Below are positions 1-9,220 of a stretch of DNA of 64,000 nt, in pieces (the stretch's first letter is position 1; each line of letters starts with the position of its first letter). The notes under the pieces were generated by a model, which saw nothing but the letters and a program-made list of their open reading frames with translations, was not told where the DNA came from and did no database searches. The translations under genes and the position numbers were made by a program. Origin of the DNA: Moraxellaceae bacterium (lineage in GTDB: Bacteria; Pseudomonadota; Gammaproteobacteria; Burkholderiales; Rhodocyclaceae); contig JAVHYF010000024.1 in NCBI GenBank assembly GCA_031119205.1, forward strand, positions 1-64,000. Reading direction: 5' to 3'.

Positions 1-653
1 CGGCGACCTTCATGCCGAAGCCCATCGTTGGCGACAACGGTTCCGGCATGCACGTTCACCAGTCGATCTGGAAGGATGGCAAGAACCTGTTCGCAGGCAA
101 CGGCTACGCAGGCATGTCCGAGTTCGCCCTGTACTACATCGGCGGCATCATCAAGCATGCTCGCGCGCTGAACGCCATCACCAACCCGCTGACGAATTCG
201 TACAAGCGCCTCGTCCCGGGTTACGAAGCTCCGGTGAAGCTGGCCTACTCGGCCAAGAACCGTTCGGCCTCGATCCGTATCCCGTTCGTGAACAGCGACA
301 AGGCCCGTCGTATCGAAACCCGCTTCCCGGATCCGGGCGCAAACCCGTATCTGTGTTTCGCCGCCCTGATGATGGCCGGTCTGGATGGCGTGCAGAACAA
401 GATCCACCCGGGCGACGCTGCCGACAAGAACCTGTACGACCTGCCGCCGGAAGAAGACGCGAAGATCCCGACCGTCTGCTCCAGCCTGGAACAGGCTCTG
501 GAATACCTGGAGAAGGATCACGAGTTCCTGACCCGTGGCGGTGTGTTCTCGGAAGAGATGATCTCCGCTTACATCGACCTGAAGATGGAAGAGGTGCAAC
601 GTTTCCGCATGACCACGCATCCGATCGAGTTCGACATGTACTACTCGATCTGA
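1..653 (+). CDS. glnA: glutamine synthetase, type I (3' part; start lies left of the window)
   Basis: Makes glutamine from glutamate, ammonia and ATP in the cytoplasm, the main ammonium assimilation step. The frame is open from the left edge (first full codon at base 3), so this is the C-terminal ~217 of the usual ~470 residues. Visible GS landmarks are [13 protein letters not shown], the NRSASIRIP active-site strand and [11 protein letters not shown]. The segment NLYDLPPEE carries the tyrosine that is adenylylated in GSI-beta enzymes, so control by GlnE/GlnB is expected. The C-terminus EFDMYYSI is typical. A strong terminator follows, so ntrBC downstream probably do not depend only on the glnA promoter. 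Confidence 0.97.
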   Translation, partial: ATFMPKPIVGDNGSGMHVHQSIWKDGKNLFAGNGYAGMSEFALYYIGGIIKHARALNAITNPLTNSYKRLVPGYEAPVKLAYSAKNRSASIRIPFVNSDKARRIETRFPDPGANPYLCFAALMMAGLDGVQNKIHPGDAADKNLYDLPPEEDAKIPTVCSSLEQALEYLEKDHEFLTRGGVFSEEMISAYIDLKMEEVQRFRMTTHPIEFDMYYSI

Positions 654-702
654 TCGTTGCGTGATCAGCGCTGCAGGGCTTCGGCCCCGCGGCGGCAAAC
701 CG

Positions 703-730
703 AAGGACGGGCCTCGTGCCCGTCCTTTTT
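703..730 (+). terminator. intrinsic terminator after glnA
   Basis: GGACGGGC at 705-712 pairs perfectly with GCCCGTCC at 718-725 around a 5-nt loop. An A-A pair partner precedes the stem and a run of five T follows at 726-730. It lies 50 bases after the glnA stop, the textbook position for ending the glnA transcript. Confidence 0.9.
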
Positions 731-815
731 CATTCGTCGGACGGCAAGCCGCACGGGCTTTGCGATTCCGGGCGGCAGGCCTACACTCCGAGGATCGGCA
801 ACCCCAGAGTTGAAC

Positions 816-1292
816 ATGAACCGATTGCATGTACTGGCTTTGTTGGGCCTGTTCATGGCTGGCACGGCGCAGGCGGATATCTACAAGTGCACGGACGATG
901 CCGGCCATGTCACCTACACCAACGACAAGCCGGGTCCCGGACAGAAGAACTGCACGCTGATGTCGCGCGAGCAGTCCGTCAGTACCGTCACCATGCCCAA
1001 GCGTGCGCCGGCGGCCAGCACACCTACGCCCGCGACCTTCCCCAAGGTGGATGGCGACACCCAGCGTGCGCGCGACAATGATCGCCGCAAGATCCTCGAG
1101 ACCGAGCTTGGCAACGAGGAGAAGTTGCTGGAAGAGGCGAAGAAGGCGCTGGCCGAGCAGGAGTCCATCCGCAATGGCGACGAGAAGAACTACCAGCGTG
1201 TGCTGGATCGTCTGCAGCCCTTCAAGGACAAGGTGGCGCTGCACGAACGCAACACCGAAGCGATCCGCAAGGAAATCGCCAACCTTCGCTGA
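816..1292 (+). CDS. secreted DUF4124-domain protein with C-terminal coiled coil
   Basis: 158 residues, function unknown. A signal peptide (MNRLHVLALLGLFMAGTAQA) leads into a DUF4124 segment with the family pattern IYKCTDDAGHVTYTNDKP. A proline/threonine linker follows, then a charged helical tail of roughly 70 residues rich in E, K, R and A, likely a coiled coil. The ATG at 816 is chosen because it opens a clean signal peptide; the frame extends upstream without a plausible start. It has no known role in nitrogen control, although it sits between glnA (separated by a terminator) and ntrB. A second DUF4124 gene lies at 58246. Confidence 0.85.
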   Translation: MNRLHVLALLGLFMAGTAQADIYKCTDDAGHVTYTNDKPGPGQKNCTLMSREQSVSTVTMPKRAPAASTPTPATFPKVDGDTQRARDNDRRKILETELGNEEKLLEEAKKALAEQESIRNGDEKNYQRVLDRLQPFKDKVALHERNTEAIRKEIANLR

Positions 1293-1308
1293 CAGCCCCC
1301 TTTCACCA

Positions 1309-1333
1309 CGCGCCAGACAATGGCGCGCTTCTT
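1309..1333 (+). terminator. possible weak terminator or attenuator before ntrB
   Basis: CGCGCCA (1309-1315) and TGGCGCG (1321-1327) form a perfect 7-bp stem with a 5-nt loop, followed by CTTCTT rather than a real T run. It sits in the 56-base gap between the DUF4124 gene and ntrB, so it may partly insulate ntrBC. Confidence 0.35.
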
Positions 1334-1348
1334 GCTCGAATTGCCTTC

Positions 1349-2494
1349 ATGACCGAGTCGAGCATGCACCCGCACAGCGCCCCCAAGCCTGCTGATGCTG
1401 CGCCAACGCTGGCGCCCCAGACCGCTGCCGCCGGCGCTCCGCCCGCAGAATTCGCGCGGGCGACTGCCGGCCTCGAATTGCTGTCTTCGGCCGTAGTCCT
1501 CGTCGATGGCGCGGGGGCTGTCTGCTACCTGAACCCCTCGGCCGAGAACCTGTTTGCCGTCAGCACTCGCCAGCAGATCGGGCGCCCGCTGTCCGCGATT
1601 CTTGGCGATCCTCCCGGTCTGCGGCCGGCCCTCGACAACGCGATGTCCAACAACTGGAGCTACACCGGCCAGAACGTGACGGTCCGTCGCAACAACCAGT
1701 CCCAGTTGCAGCTCGACTGCACGGTGACGCCTGTGAACGTGGCGCCCGCACGCCTGTTGCTCGAGTTCCGTCCGATCGATGCGCAGCTGCGCGTCGCGCG
1801 CGAAGAGCAGTTGGCGCAGCAACAGCAGGCCAACCGCGAGCTGGTGCGCAACCTGGCCCACGAGATCAAGAATCCCCTGGGTGGCATCCGTGGCTCGGCG
1901 CAGTTGCTGGAGCGCGAGCTCGACGATCCGCAGTGGCGCGAGTACACGCAGGTCATCATCGCGGAAGCGGACCGCCTGCAGGACTTGATGAACCGCCTGC
2001 TCAACTCGCACCGGATGATGCATCCGGCGCCGCTCAACATCCATGATGTGCTGGAGCGGGTGCTGAAGCTCATCCAGGCAGAGTTCCCCGAGATGCGCAT
2101 GCGGCGCGATTATGACGTCAGCCTGCCCAAGCTCACCGCCGATCGTGAACAACTGATACAGGCCGTGCTGAACATTGCGCGCAATGCCGCGCAGGCTCTC
2201 AGCGGCAGTGGCGAGGTGACGCTGCGCACGCGTGCCGTGCGCCAGGTGACGCTGGCTAAGCGCCGTCACAAGCTGGCACTGGAATTGCAAGTGATCGACA
2301 ACGGCCCGGGTATCCCCGAGGACATCCGCGACAAGATCTTCTATCCCCTCGTGTCGGGACGGGAAGGTGGTAGCGGTCTGGGCTTGTCGATCGCGCAGAG
2401 CTTTATCGAACAGCATCAGGGCACGATCGACGTCGACAGCGTTCCGGGGCGTACCCGCTTCACCATCCTGCTACCCATCTCGCAGGGTGTCTGA
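1349..2494 (+). CDS. ntrB: nitrogen-regulation sensor histidine kinase NtrB
   Basis: 381-residue cytoplasmic kinase/phosphatase that phosphorylates NtrC under nitrogen limitation, under PII control. A proline/alanine-rich N-terminus (~1-35) precedes a PAS domain (~40-145). The H-box HEIKNPLGGIRG places the phosphorylated histidine at about residue 171. The N-box NIARNAAQAL and the G-boxes DNGPGIP and GGSGLGLSIAQ form the ATP-binding domain. There are no membrane segments, as expected for NtrB. An internal ATG (residue 6, MHPHS) is an alternative start. ntrC follows after 47 bases or fewer, so the pair is one operon. Confidence 0.95.
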   Translation: MTESSMHPHSAPKPADAAPTLAPQTAAAGAPPAEFARATAGLELLSSAVVLVDGAGAVCYLNPSAENLFAVSTRQQIGRPLSAILGDPPGLRPALDNAMSNNWSYTGQNVTVRRNNQSQLQLDCTVTPVNVAPARLLLEFRPIDAQLRVAREEQLAQQQQANRELVRNLAHEIKNPLGGIRGSAQLLERELDDPQWREYTQVIIAEADRLQDLMNRLLNSHRMMHPAPLNIHDVLERVLKLIQAEFPEMRMRRDYDVSLPKLTADREQLIQAVLNIARNAAQALSGSGEVTLRTRAVRQVTLAKRRHKLALELQVIDNGPGIPEDIRDKIFYPLVSGREGGSGLGLSIAQSFIEQHQGTIDVDSVPGRTRFTILLPISQGV

Positions 2495-2541
2495 CGCACA
2501 ACATGCCAAACGAATTGGCTGAAACGAAACTGGATGACCCC

Positions 2542-3966
<1,425 letters not shown>

Positions 3967-3972
3967 GTCCCG

Positions 3973-3992
3973 CGCGCCGGTAAGCCGGCGCG
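3973..3992 (+). terminator. GC-rich hairpin directly after ntrC
   Basis: CGCGCCGG (3973-3980) and CCGGCGCG (3985-3992) form an 8-bp stem with loop TAAG, 6 bases after the ntrC stop. No T run follows, so it is a hairpin end or partial terminator rather than a classical one. Confidence 0.4.
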
Positions 3993-4044
3993 TGTGGCGG
4001 TGGCTGGCGTAAACTGCGCGCCAGCCCATACGTTCCTGTTGCCC

Positions 4045-4836
4045 GTGACTGTCGCTTTCGACTACAGCCTGCTACGCGCTGCCCTCGGCCCTCTGGTGGC
4101 GCGTTTCGATGTCGACCATCTCGACGCCTGCGCCTCCACCAATACCGAATTGCTGTCCCGCGCCCAGGGCGGGGCGGGATCCGGCACCGTCGTTGTGGCC
4201 GCGACCCAGAGCGCGGGTCGCGGACGGCGTGGGCGCGCCTGGATCAGTGCGCCGGGCGCCAGTCTCACCTTCTCCTTGCTGTGGCGTTTCGATGACGCAC
4301 GGGTGCTTGCCGGGCTGAGCCTCGGTATCGGTGTCGCGGTTGCGCGTGCGCTGGCCGCCCTGGGGGTCGCGGACATCCGGCTCAAGTGGCCGAACGACAT
4401 CTGGCTGGCAGGCCGCAAGCTCGGCGGCGTGCTGGTGGAAAGCTCGCTGACCAGCGAGCGGGCGGCCGTCATCATCGGCATTGGTCTCAACCTGCAGCGT
4501 ACGGAGGCGCTGGGCGCTGTGGATCAGCCCGTCGCTGCACTGGGTGACCTGGGTGCGCCGCCATCTCGCGAGTTGCTGCTGGCTGCCTTGCTGCCGCAGC
4601 TTGCGGATGTGCTCGATCTTTTCGGCCAGCAGGGTTTTGCCCCGCTGCGGGGGGAGTGGCAGGCGCTGCATGCCTTGCAGGATCGGCCGGTGCGTTTGCT
4701 TGACGACGAGCGCGTGCTGCGTGGCATCTGCCGCGGGGTGGACGAGCAGGGCGCCCTGCTGCTGGATACCGAGGCCGGCGTGTTGAGATTGCTTGGCGGT
4801 GAATTGAGCCTGCGCGAGGACTCATGTACCTCCTGA
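4045..4836 (+). CDS. birA: biotin--[acetyl-CoA-carboxylase] ligase, monofunctional
   Basis: Activates biotin with ATP and transfers it to the carrier lysine of acetyl-CoA carboxylase. The biotinyl-AMP-binding signature GRGRRGR and the KWPND motif are intact, and a small C-terminal SH3-like domain follows. There is no N-terminal winged helix, so this is a ligase without repressor function. An ATG at 3994 is in frame, but the GTG at 4045 (VTVAFDYSLLRAALGP) fits homologous N-termini better and is preferred, giving 263 residues. Its 3' end overlaps coaX by 13 bases, which suggests translational coupling. Confidence 0.92.
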   Translation: MTVAFDYSLLRAALGPLVARFDVDHLDACASTNTELLSRAQGGAGSGTVVVAATQSAGRGRRGRAWISAPGASLTFSLLWRFDDARVLAGLSLGIGVAVARALAALGVADIRLKWPNDIWLAGRKLGGVLVESSLTSERAAVIIGIGLNLQRTEALGAVDQPVAALGDLGAPPSRELLLAALLPQLADVLDLFGQQGFAPLRGEWQALHALQDRPVRLLDDERVLRGICRGVDEQGALLLDTEAGVLRLLGGELSLREDSCTS

Positions 4837-5552
4837 TCGACGCGGGCAACTCCCGTCTCAAGTTCGGCTGCCACGACGGCACGCGCTGGCTTGTGCAGCA
4901 GGCGCAGGCGCACGATGCTCCGTTGTCCTTGCCGGCTGGTTTCGAGCCGCGGCGCGTGGTGATCGCCAATGTGGCGGGCGAGGCCGTGGCGGAGCGCTTG
5001 CGCAGCACGCTGGGCGGCTGGGATCTCGACTGGCTGCAGGGTAGCGATTACTGCATGGGCCTCCACAATGGCTATGCGCGCCCCGCCCAGCTGGGTGTTG
5101 ATCGCTGGGCGGCGGCTATCGGTGCCTGGCAGCGGGTCGGGGGGGCCTGCCTGGTGGTGGGGGCGGGTACGGCCACTACTGTCGATGTCATCCAGCGCCG
5201 CGAGGATGGCGGCGGTCGATTTCTGGGGGGGCTGATCCTGCCGGGACTTGCGATGATGCGGGCGGCGCTTTCGCAGGGCACTGCCGGCCTGCCGCTGGTG
5301 CGCTCGTCCGTGCGCGACGCGCATGCCGTGCCGGACAATACGGCGGACGCCATCGCGAGCGGTTGCCTGCAGGCCACGCTCGGCGCTGTACAGCGCGTGG
5401 CGGCGCAGTTGCCCGGCGCACCCATCCTGCTGCATGGCGGCGCAGCCGACGCCCTGGGGGACCACATGCCCGCAGGAACGATGGCCGAGCCGGCACTCGT
5501 GCTGGAAGGTTTGCTGTGTGTCGCCCGCTCGCGGGATAATCCGCCGCGATGA
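4824..5552 (+). CDS. coaX: type III pantothenate kinase
   Basis: Phosphorylates pantothenate, the first step of coenzyme A synthesis. 242 residues of the ASKHA fold: the phosphate-1 loop is DAGNSRLKFG at residue ~6, the pantothenate-site motif is GVDRWAA, and the phosphate-2/adenosine motif is GAGTATTVDV. Type III enzymes are not feedback-inhibited by CoA and need a monovalent cation. It lies between birA (13-base overlap) and the SPOR gene (ATGA overlap). The last enzyme of the pathway, CoaE, is encoded one gene later. Confidence 0.95.
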   Translation: MYLLIDAGNSRLKFGCHDGTRWLVQQAQAHDAPLSLPAGFEPRRVVIANVAGEAVAERLRSTLGGWDLDWLQGSDYCMGLHNGYARPAQLGVDRWAAAIGAWQRVGGACLVVGAGTATTVDVIQRREDGGGRFLGGLILPGLAMMRAALSQGTAGLPLVRSSVRDAHAVPDNTADAIASGCLQATLGAVQRVAAQLPGAPILLHGGAADALGDHMPAGTMAEPALVLEGLLCVARSRDNPPR

Positions 5553-6310
5553 ATGCTGTGACACGCGTCTTCTTCTTCCTGCTGCTGGCCGTCAATCTCG
5601 TGATCGGAGGGTTGATCCTCGCGCCAGCCTTCGGCCTCGATCTGCTCGGCTCCAAAAGCGGCGAGTCCGAGCGGCTGCGTAACCAGTTGCATCCGGACAA
5701 GATCCGCGTCGAGAGTCCGCCGGCCCTCGCGCAAGTGGCGGAGACGACATCTGCCGAGCCGCCTCCGCAATCGGAGCCCGCTTCAGTTGTCGAATCATCC
5801 CCGCCACCCGCCAGCGCGCCGGCCGTGGTGGCTGCGAATCCGACCACGAATTCGCCCGCGCTTTGTCTGCAGTACACGGGCATGACGACGGTGCAGGCGC
5901 AGGGCGTGCTGCAGGCCGCCCGTGGCGTCGCTGCCCTGCGGGTCCGGACCAGTGGTGGCAATCCGGGCGCCTGGTGGGTGCACCTGCCACCTCAGGGGGA
6001 TGCGGCTGCAGCCGAGAGGCGTGCCAGTGAATTGCGTGCTGCCGGTGTGCAGGAGTTGTTCGTCGTGCAGGACGTGGGGCCGACGCAGAACGCCATCTCC
6101 CTGGGTCTTTTCCGCACGGAAGAGGCGGCAAAGCGACAGGTTGATGCGCTGGGCAAGCGTGGGGTGCAAGGGGTGCGGGTTACCGCGCGGGAGGGCTCCG
6201 GCTCGGCGCAAGTGGAACTCAGCGGGCCGCCAGAGGTGGTTGAGCGTTTCGTGCGTGATGCTGCCGCCCGCCTGAAGGGCGCGGCGCGCGGCGATTGCGC
6301 GAGCGCCTGA
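5549..6310 (+). CDS. SPOR-domain membrane protein
   Basis: 253 residues. A short N-terminus and one transmembrane helix (residues ~6-27) are followed by a periplasmic proline/serine/alanine-rich linker (~50-100) and a C-terminal SPOR domain (~160-245; ...VGPTQNAISLGLFRTEEAA...). SPOR domains bind denuded septal peptidoglycan, so a role at the division site is likely but inferred. Starts with an ATGA overlap on coaX and ends in a TGATG overlap with coaE, so the three genes are translated as a unit. Confidence 0.85.
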   Translation: MNAVTRVFFFLLLAVNLVIGGLILAPAFGLDLLGSKSGESERLRNQLHPDKIRVESPPALAQVAETTSAEPPPQSEPASVVESSPPPASAPAVVAANPTTNSPALCLQYTGMTTVQAQGVLQAARGVAALRVRTSGGNPGAWWVHLPPQGDAAAAERRASELRAAGVQELFVVQDVGPTQNAISLGLFRTEEAAKRQVDALGKRGVQGVRVTAREGSGSAQVELSGPPEVVERFVRDAAARLKGAARGDCASA

Positions 6311-6918
6311 TGGCGGCGCTGCCTGTCGTCGGCCTTACCGGCGGCATCGGCAGTGGCAAGACTGCCGCCGCCACCCGTTTTGCAGAACTGGGCGTGACGG
6401 TGGTGGATACCGATGCTGTCGCGCATGCGCTGACGAGCGCTGGTGGTGCTGCCATGCCAGCCATCCGGGCGGCCTTCGGTGAGGCAGTCGCAGCGGGCGA
6501 CGGCGCGCTGGATCGTGCTGCGATGCGCCGGCTGGTTTTTGCTGACGCCGCACAGCGCGTGCGCCTGCAGGACATCCTTCACCCGTTGATCCGTGCCCAC
6601 AGCGAAGCCGGGCTTGCGTCGGCAAGCGGCCAGTACGCCTTGCTGGTCGTTCCCTTGCTGGTCGAGTCCGGCCCTCACTACCGCGAGCGCTGTGCCCGCA
6701 TCGTCGTCGTCGATTGCGCCGAGGACATGCAGATCGCGCGGGTGATGGAGCGGAGTGGCATGTCCGAAAACGAGGTGCGGGCGATCATGGCCAGCCAGGC
6801 CAGTCGCGCGGAGAGGCTCGCCGTTGCTGACGATGTCATTGACAACGGCGGCGATTTTGTTACCTTGCGCGCACAGGTGGATGCATTGCATGCTGCATAT
6901 GTCAAGACTTGGGGCTGA
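6310..6918 (+). CDS. coaE: dephospho-CoA kinase
   Basis: Phosphorylates dephospho-CoA at the 3'-hydroxyl, the last step of CoA synthesis. 202 residues with the P-loop GLTGGIGSGKT near the N-terminus, the DTDAVAH substrate motif and the helical lid region. The ATG at 6310 overlaps the SPOR gene stop (TGATG) and gives the normal N-terminus; an in-frame ATG at 6295 would add five residues. Neighbouring zapD is common in proteobacteria, but the tight link to coaX is less usual. Confidence 0.95.
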   Translation: MAALPVVGLTGGIGSGKTAAATRFAELGVTVVDTDAVAHALTSAGGAAMPAIRAAFGEAVAAGDGALDRAAMRRLVFADAAQRVRLQDILHPLIRAHSEAGLASASGQYALLVVPLLVESGPHYRERCARIVVVDCAEDMQIARVMERSGMSENEVRAIMASQASRAERLAVADDVIDNGGDFVTLRAQVDALHAAYVKTWG

Positions 6919-6934
6919 GCCCAGTCATCACGCG

Positions 6935-6943
6935 TGCTATGAT
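6935..6943 (+). promoter_or_regulatory. extended -10 promoter candidate for zapD
   Basis: TGC followed by TATGAT (6938-6943) matches an extended -10 element in the 75-base gap between coaE and zapD. No good -35 is seen at 16-18 bases, which extended -10 promoters can tolerate. Confidence 0.4.
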
Positions 6944-6993
6944 CGCCAGAAGACCATTCATCTAAAAATCAATAGCACTATGGTCGGTACGCG

Positions 6994-7749
6994 GTGATCA
7001 CCTACGAGTATCCCTTCAACGAGCGTATCCGTACGCTGCTGCGCCTTGAAGATCTCTTCGACAAGGTGCTGCATTTCTCGTTGTCGGACGGTGCTTATGA
7101 GCATCACACCGCGCTGCTCACGCTGTTCGAAGTCCTCGACGTTGCTGGCCGCGCCGATCTGAAGGTGGATCTGGTGCAGGAGCTGGAGCGTCAGCGCCAG
7201 ATACTCTGCGCCTTCCGCGACAATCCCCAGATTTCCGAAGAAGCGCTGTCGGGCGCCCTGTACGAGATCGAGAACGCTTCGGCCGCGCTGCTGGCGATGT
7301 CGGGCAAGATCGGCCAGTACCTGCGCGAGAGCGAATGGTTGATGAGCATCCGCTCCCGCTCAGCCATCCCGGGCGGTGTCTGCGAGTTCGATCTACCGTC
7401 CTATCACCACTGGCTGAACAACGATGCGGAGACGCGTCGTCGGGCGTTGCAGGGCTGGGTGGCGCCGATGTTGCCGATCCGTGACGGCATCGTCATCGTG
7501 CTGCGCCTGCTGCGTGCCAGCGGCCGGCCGGAAGAACAGGTGGCGCGTCGCGGCGCTTTCCAGATGATGATGGGTGGCCGGTCGGCCCAGATGGTGCGGG
7601 TGCGCATTGCGCGCGGCGAGCCCTGGGTGCCGGAGATCAGCGCCAACAAGTACGCCTTCAACATCCGTTTCGTTGCCCCCGACGTGGCCGCGCGTGCCCG
7701 TCAGGCGGACAGTGACATCGCCTTCGAACTGACCTTCTGCAACCTGTGA
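6994..7749 (+). CDS. zapD: cell division protein ZapD
   Basis: 251-residue cytoplasmic FtsZ-bundling protein (DUF1342/YacF family). The opening ITYEYPFNERIRTLLRLEDLF is the family signature, followed by the all-helical domain and a C-terminal beta-rich FtsZ-tail-binding part ending IAFELTFCNL. Initiation is at GTG. It is normally followed by yacG, which I do not see here; the next gene is convergent. Confidence 0.94.
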   Translation: MITYEYPFNERIRTLLRLEDLFDKVLHFSLSDGAYEHHTALLTLFEVLDVAGRADLKVDLVQELERQRQILCAFRDNPQISEEALSGALYEIENASAALLAMSGKIGQYLRESEWLMSIRSRSAIPGGVCEFDLPSYHHWLNNDAETRRRALQGWVAPMLPIRDGIVIVLRLLRASGRPEEQVARRGAFQMMMGGRSAQMVRVRIARGEPWVPEISANKYAFNIRFVAPDVAARARQADSDIAFELTFCNL

Positions 7750-7771
7750 GGGCGTGCAGCCCGGCCCTGCC

Positions 7772-8110
7772 TTAGCGTTGCTTGGGCGGATACTTCAGCG
7801 CATTCAGCGCAATCTTGTCGCGCACCGCGGCATCCACATCCACGCCCAGCACCATTGCCAGCCGCATCAGGTAGAGCAGCACATCGGCGATCTCCTGCCG
7901 CACGTGCTCGGCCTCGCTGCCATGCATGATGGCGGCGGACTCCGCTTCGGTCTTCCACTGGAAGATCTCCGCCAGTTCGCCCACTTCGCCAGTCAGCGCC
8001 AGCAGCAGGTTGCGTGGCGTGTGATATGGATCCCAGTCACGTTGGCGCGAGAACTCCACGAGTGCAGCTTCCAGCGCGGCGGTGTCGATCAACCTAGAAG
8101 CTGTAGCCAC
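7772..8110 (-). CDS. MazG-like nucleotide pyrophosphohydrolase
   Basis: 112 residues, all-alpha NTP pyrophosphatase fold. The metal-binding pattern is GEVGELAEIFQW in helix 1-2 and EIADVLLYLMRLA further on (ExxE and ExxD motifs). The family resembles the dCTP/5-methyl-dCTP pyrophosphatase group and probably removes non-canonical nucleoside triphosphates; the substrate is inferred. Its start overlaps the amgK 3' end by 17 bases, so the two are co-translated. The gene converges on zapD with only 22 bases between. Confidence 0.85.
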   Translation of the reverse strand: MATASRLIDTAALEAALVEFSRQRDWDPYHTPRNLLLALTGEVGELAEIFQWKTEAESAAIMHGSEAEHVRQEIADVLLYLMRLAMVLGVDVDAAVRDKIALNALKYPPKQR

Positions 8111-9101
8111 TTTGCGTCTCCTGCGGGTCCAGGCGTTCCAGCAGACGCGCCAGCGGGCGCAGTTCGTCGTAGCGCTGGCAGGTCTTGCGCAGGTACTTCA
8201 TGACCAGCGGCATGTCCTTCAGGTAGCCGTCTTTGCCATCCCGGTGATACAGGCGCGCGAAGATGCCCAGTACCTTGATATGGCGTTGGGCGCCCATGAA
8301 CTCATAGTCGCGGTGGAAGTCAGCGAAGCTCTCGCGCACCGGCAGGCCGATGGCGCGAGCGGCATCCCAGTAGCGGGCCAGAAGGTCCAGCGTGAAGTCT
8401 TCTTCCCACTCGATGTAGGCATCCTTCAGCAAGGAGGCCAGGTCGTAGGTGAGGGGGCCGTACACCGCGTCCTGGAAGTCCAGTACGCCGGGATTGGGCG
8501 AGGACAGCATCAGGTTGCGGGAGTGGTAGTCCCGGTGCACGAAGACTTTCGGCTCTGCCAGATTGACTGCGAGGATGCGCTCGAACACTTCGTAGAGCTG
8601 GGCGGTTTCGGCGTCGCTCAAGGTGATCGCCTTGTGGCGACCGATGTACCACACCGGGAACAGCTCCAGCTCGCGCAGCAGCAGGGCGTGATCGTAGTCG
8701 GGCAGGATGCCAGGCTGGCTGGCCCGCTGGATCGCGGCCAGGGCGCCAAGCGCTTCGGCGTAGAGCGGCGCTGCGCTGACGGGGTCGGTGGTGCTCAGTT
8801 GCGACAGGTAGGTGCTGCCCCCAAGGTCTGACAGCTCCAGGAAGCCCTGTTCCAGATCGTGTGCGTGAACCACGGGAACATGGGCGCCGGCCGCGCCGAA
8901 CAATTCCGCGATCCTGATGAAGGGGCGGCAATCCTCGTGCTCCGGCGGTGCGTCCATGATGATGCGGCTGCTACCGTCGTCGGCGAAGCGGACGCGGAAG
9001 TAACGGCGGAAGCTCGCATCGGCCGAGGCGGGAGCGATGTCGAGGGGGCGGCCCGGGTGGCGGGTGGCCACCCAGTTGCGCAGGAGGGAGAGGCGATCCA
9101 C
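8094..9101 (-). CDS. amgK: N-acetylmuramate/N-acetylglucosamine anomeric kinase (AmgK-like phosphotransferase)
   Basis: 335-residue aminoglycoside-phosphotransferase-fold kinase. Brenner motif HRDYHSRNLML and metal motif LDFQDAVYGP are intact. In Pseudomonas AmgK phosphorylates recycled MurNAc at C1 and is followed by murU, with lptD divergent; here lptD is also divergent but the next gene is mazG-like, not murU. The AmgK assignment rests on sequence style and the lptD neighbour. Initiation is at GTG. Confidence 0.8.
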   Translation of the reverse strand: MDRLSLLRNWVATRHPGRPLDIAPASADASFRRYFRVRFADDGSSRIIMDAPPEHEDCRPFIRIAELFGAAGAHVPVVHAHDLEQGFLELSDLGGSTYLSQLSTTDPVSAAPLYAEALGALAAIQRASQPGILPDYDHALLLRELELFPVWYIGRHKAITLSDAETAQLYEVFERILAVNLAEPKVFVHRDYHSRNLMLSSPNPGVLDFQDAVYGPLTYDLASLLKDAYIEWEEDFTLDLLARYWDAARAIGLPVRESFADFHRDYEFMGAQRHIKVLGIFARLYHRDGKDGYLKDMPLVMKYLRKTCQRYDELRPLARLLERLDPQETQSGYSF

Positions 9102-9143
9102 GGTGCGGGTTCCGGCTCCGGCGGGCTGGCCGGCAGAGCTTCA

Positions 9144-9151
9144 TGTAAAAT
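9144..9151 (+). promoter_or_regulatory. -10 element candidate for lptD
   Basis: TG directly before TAAAAT (9146-9151) lies 70 bases upstream of the lptD ATG in the amgK-lptD divergent gap. The same TAAAAT-plus-CG-rich context appears before ribE. No recognisable -35 is seen at standard spacing. Confidence 0.35.
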
Positions 9152-9220
9152 CGCGCATCCTATCAAAACCCTGCCCGCGGTCCGTTGTCCGACGAGGCAA
9201 GTTTTTATTCACCACCGTTC

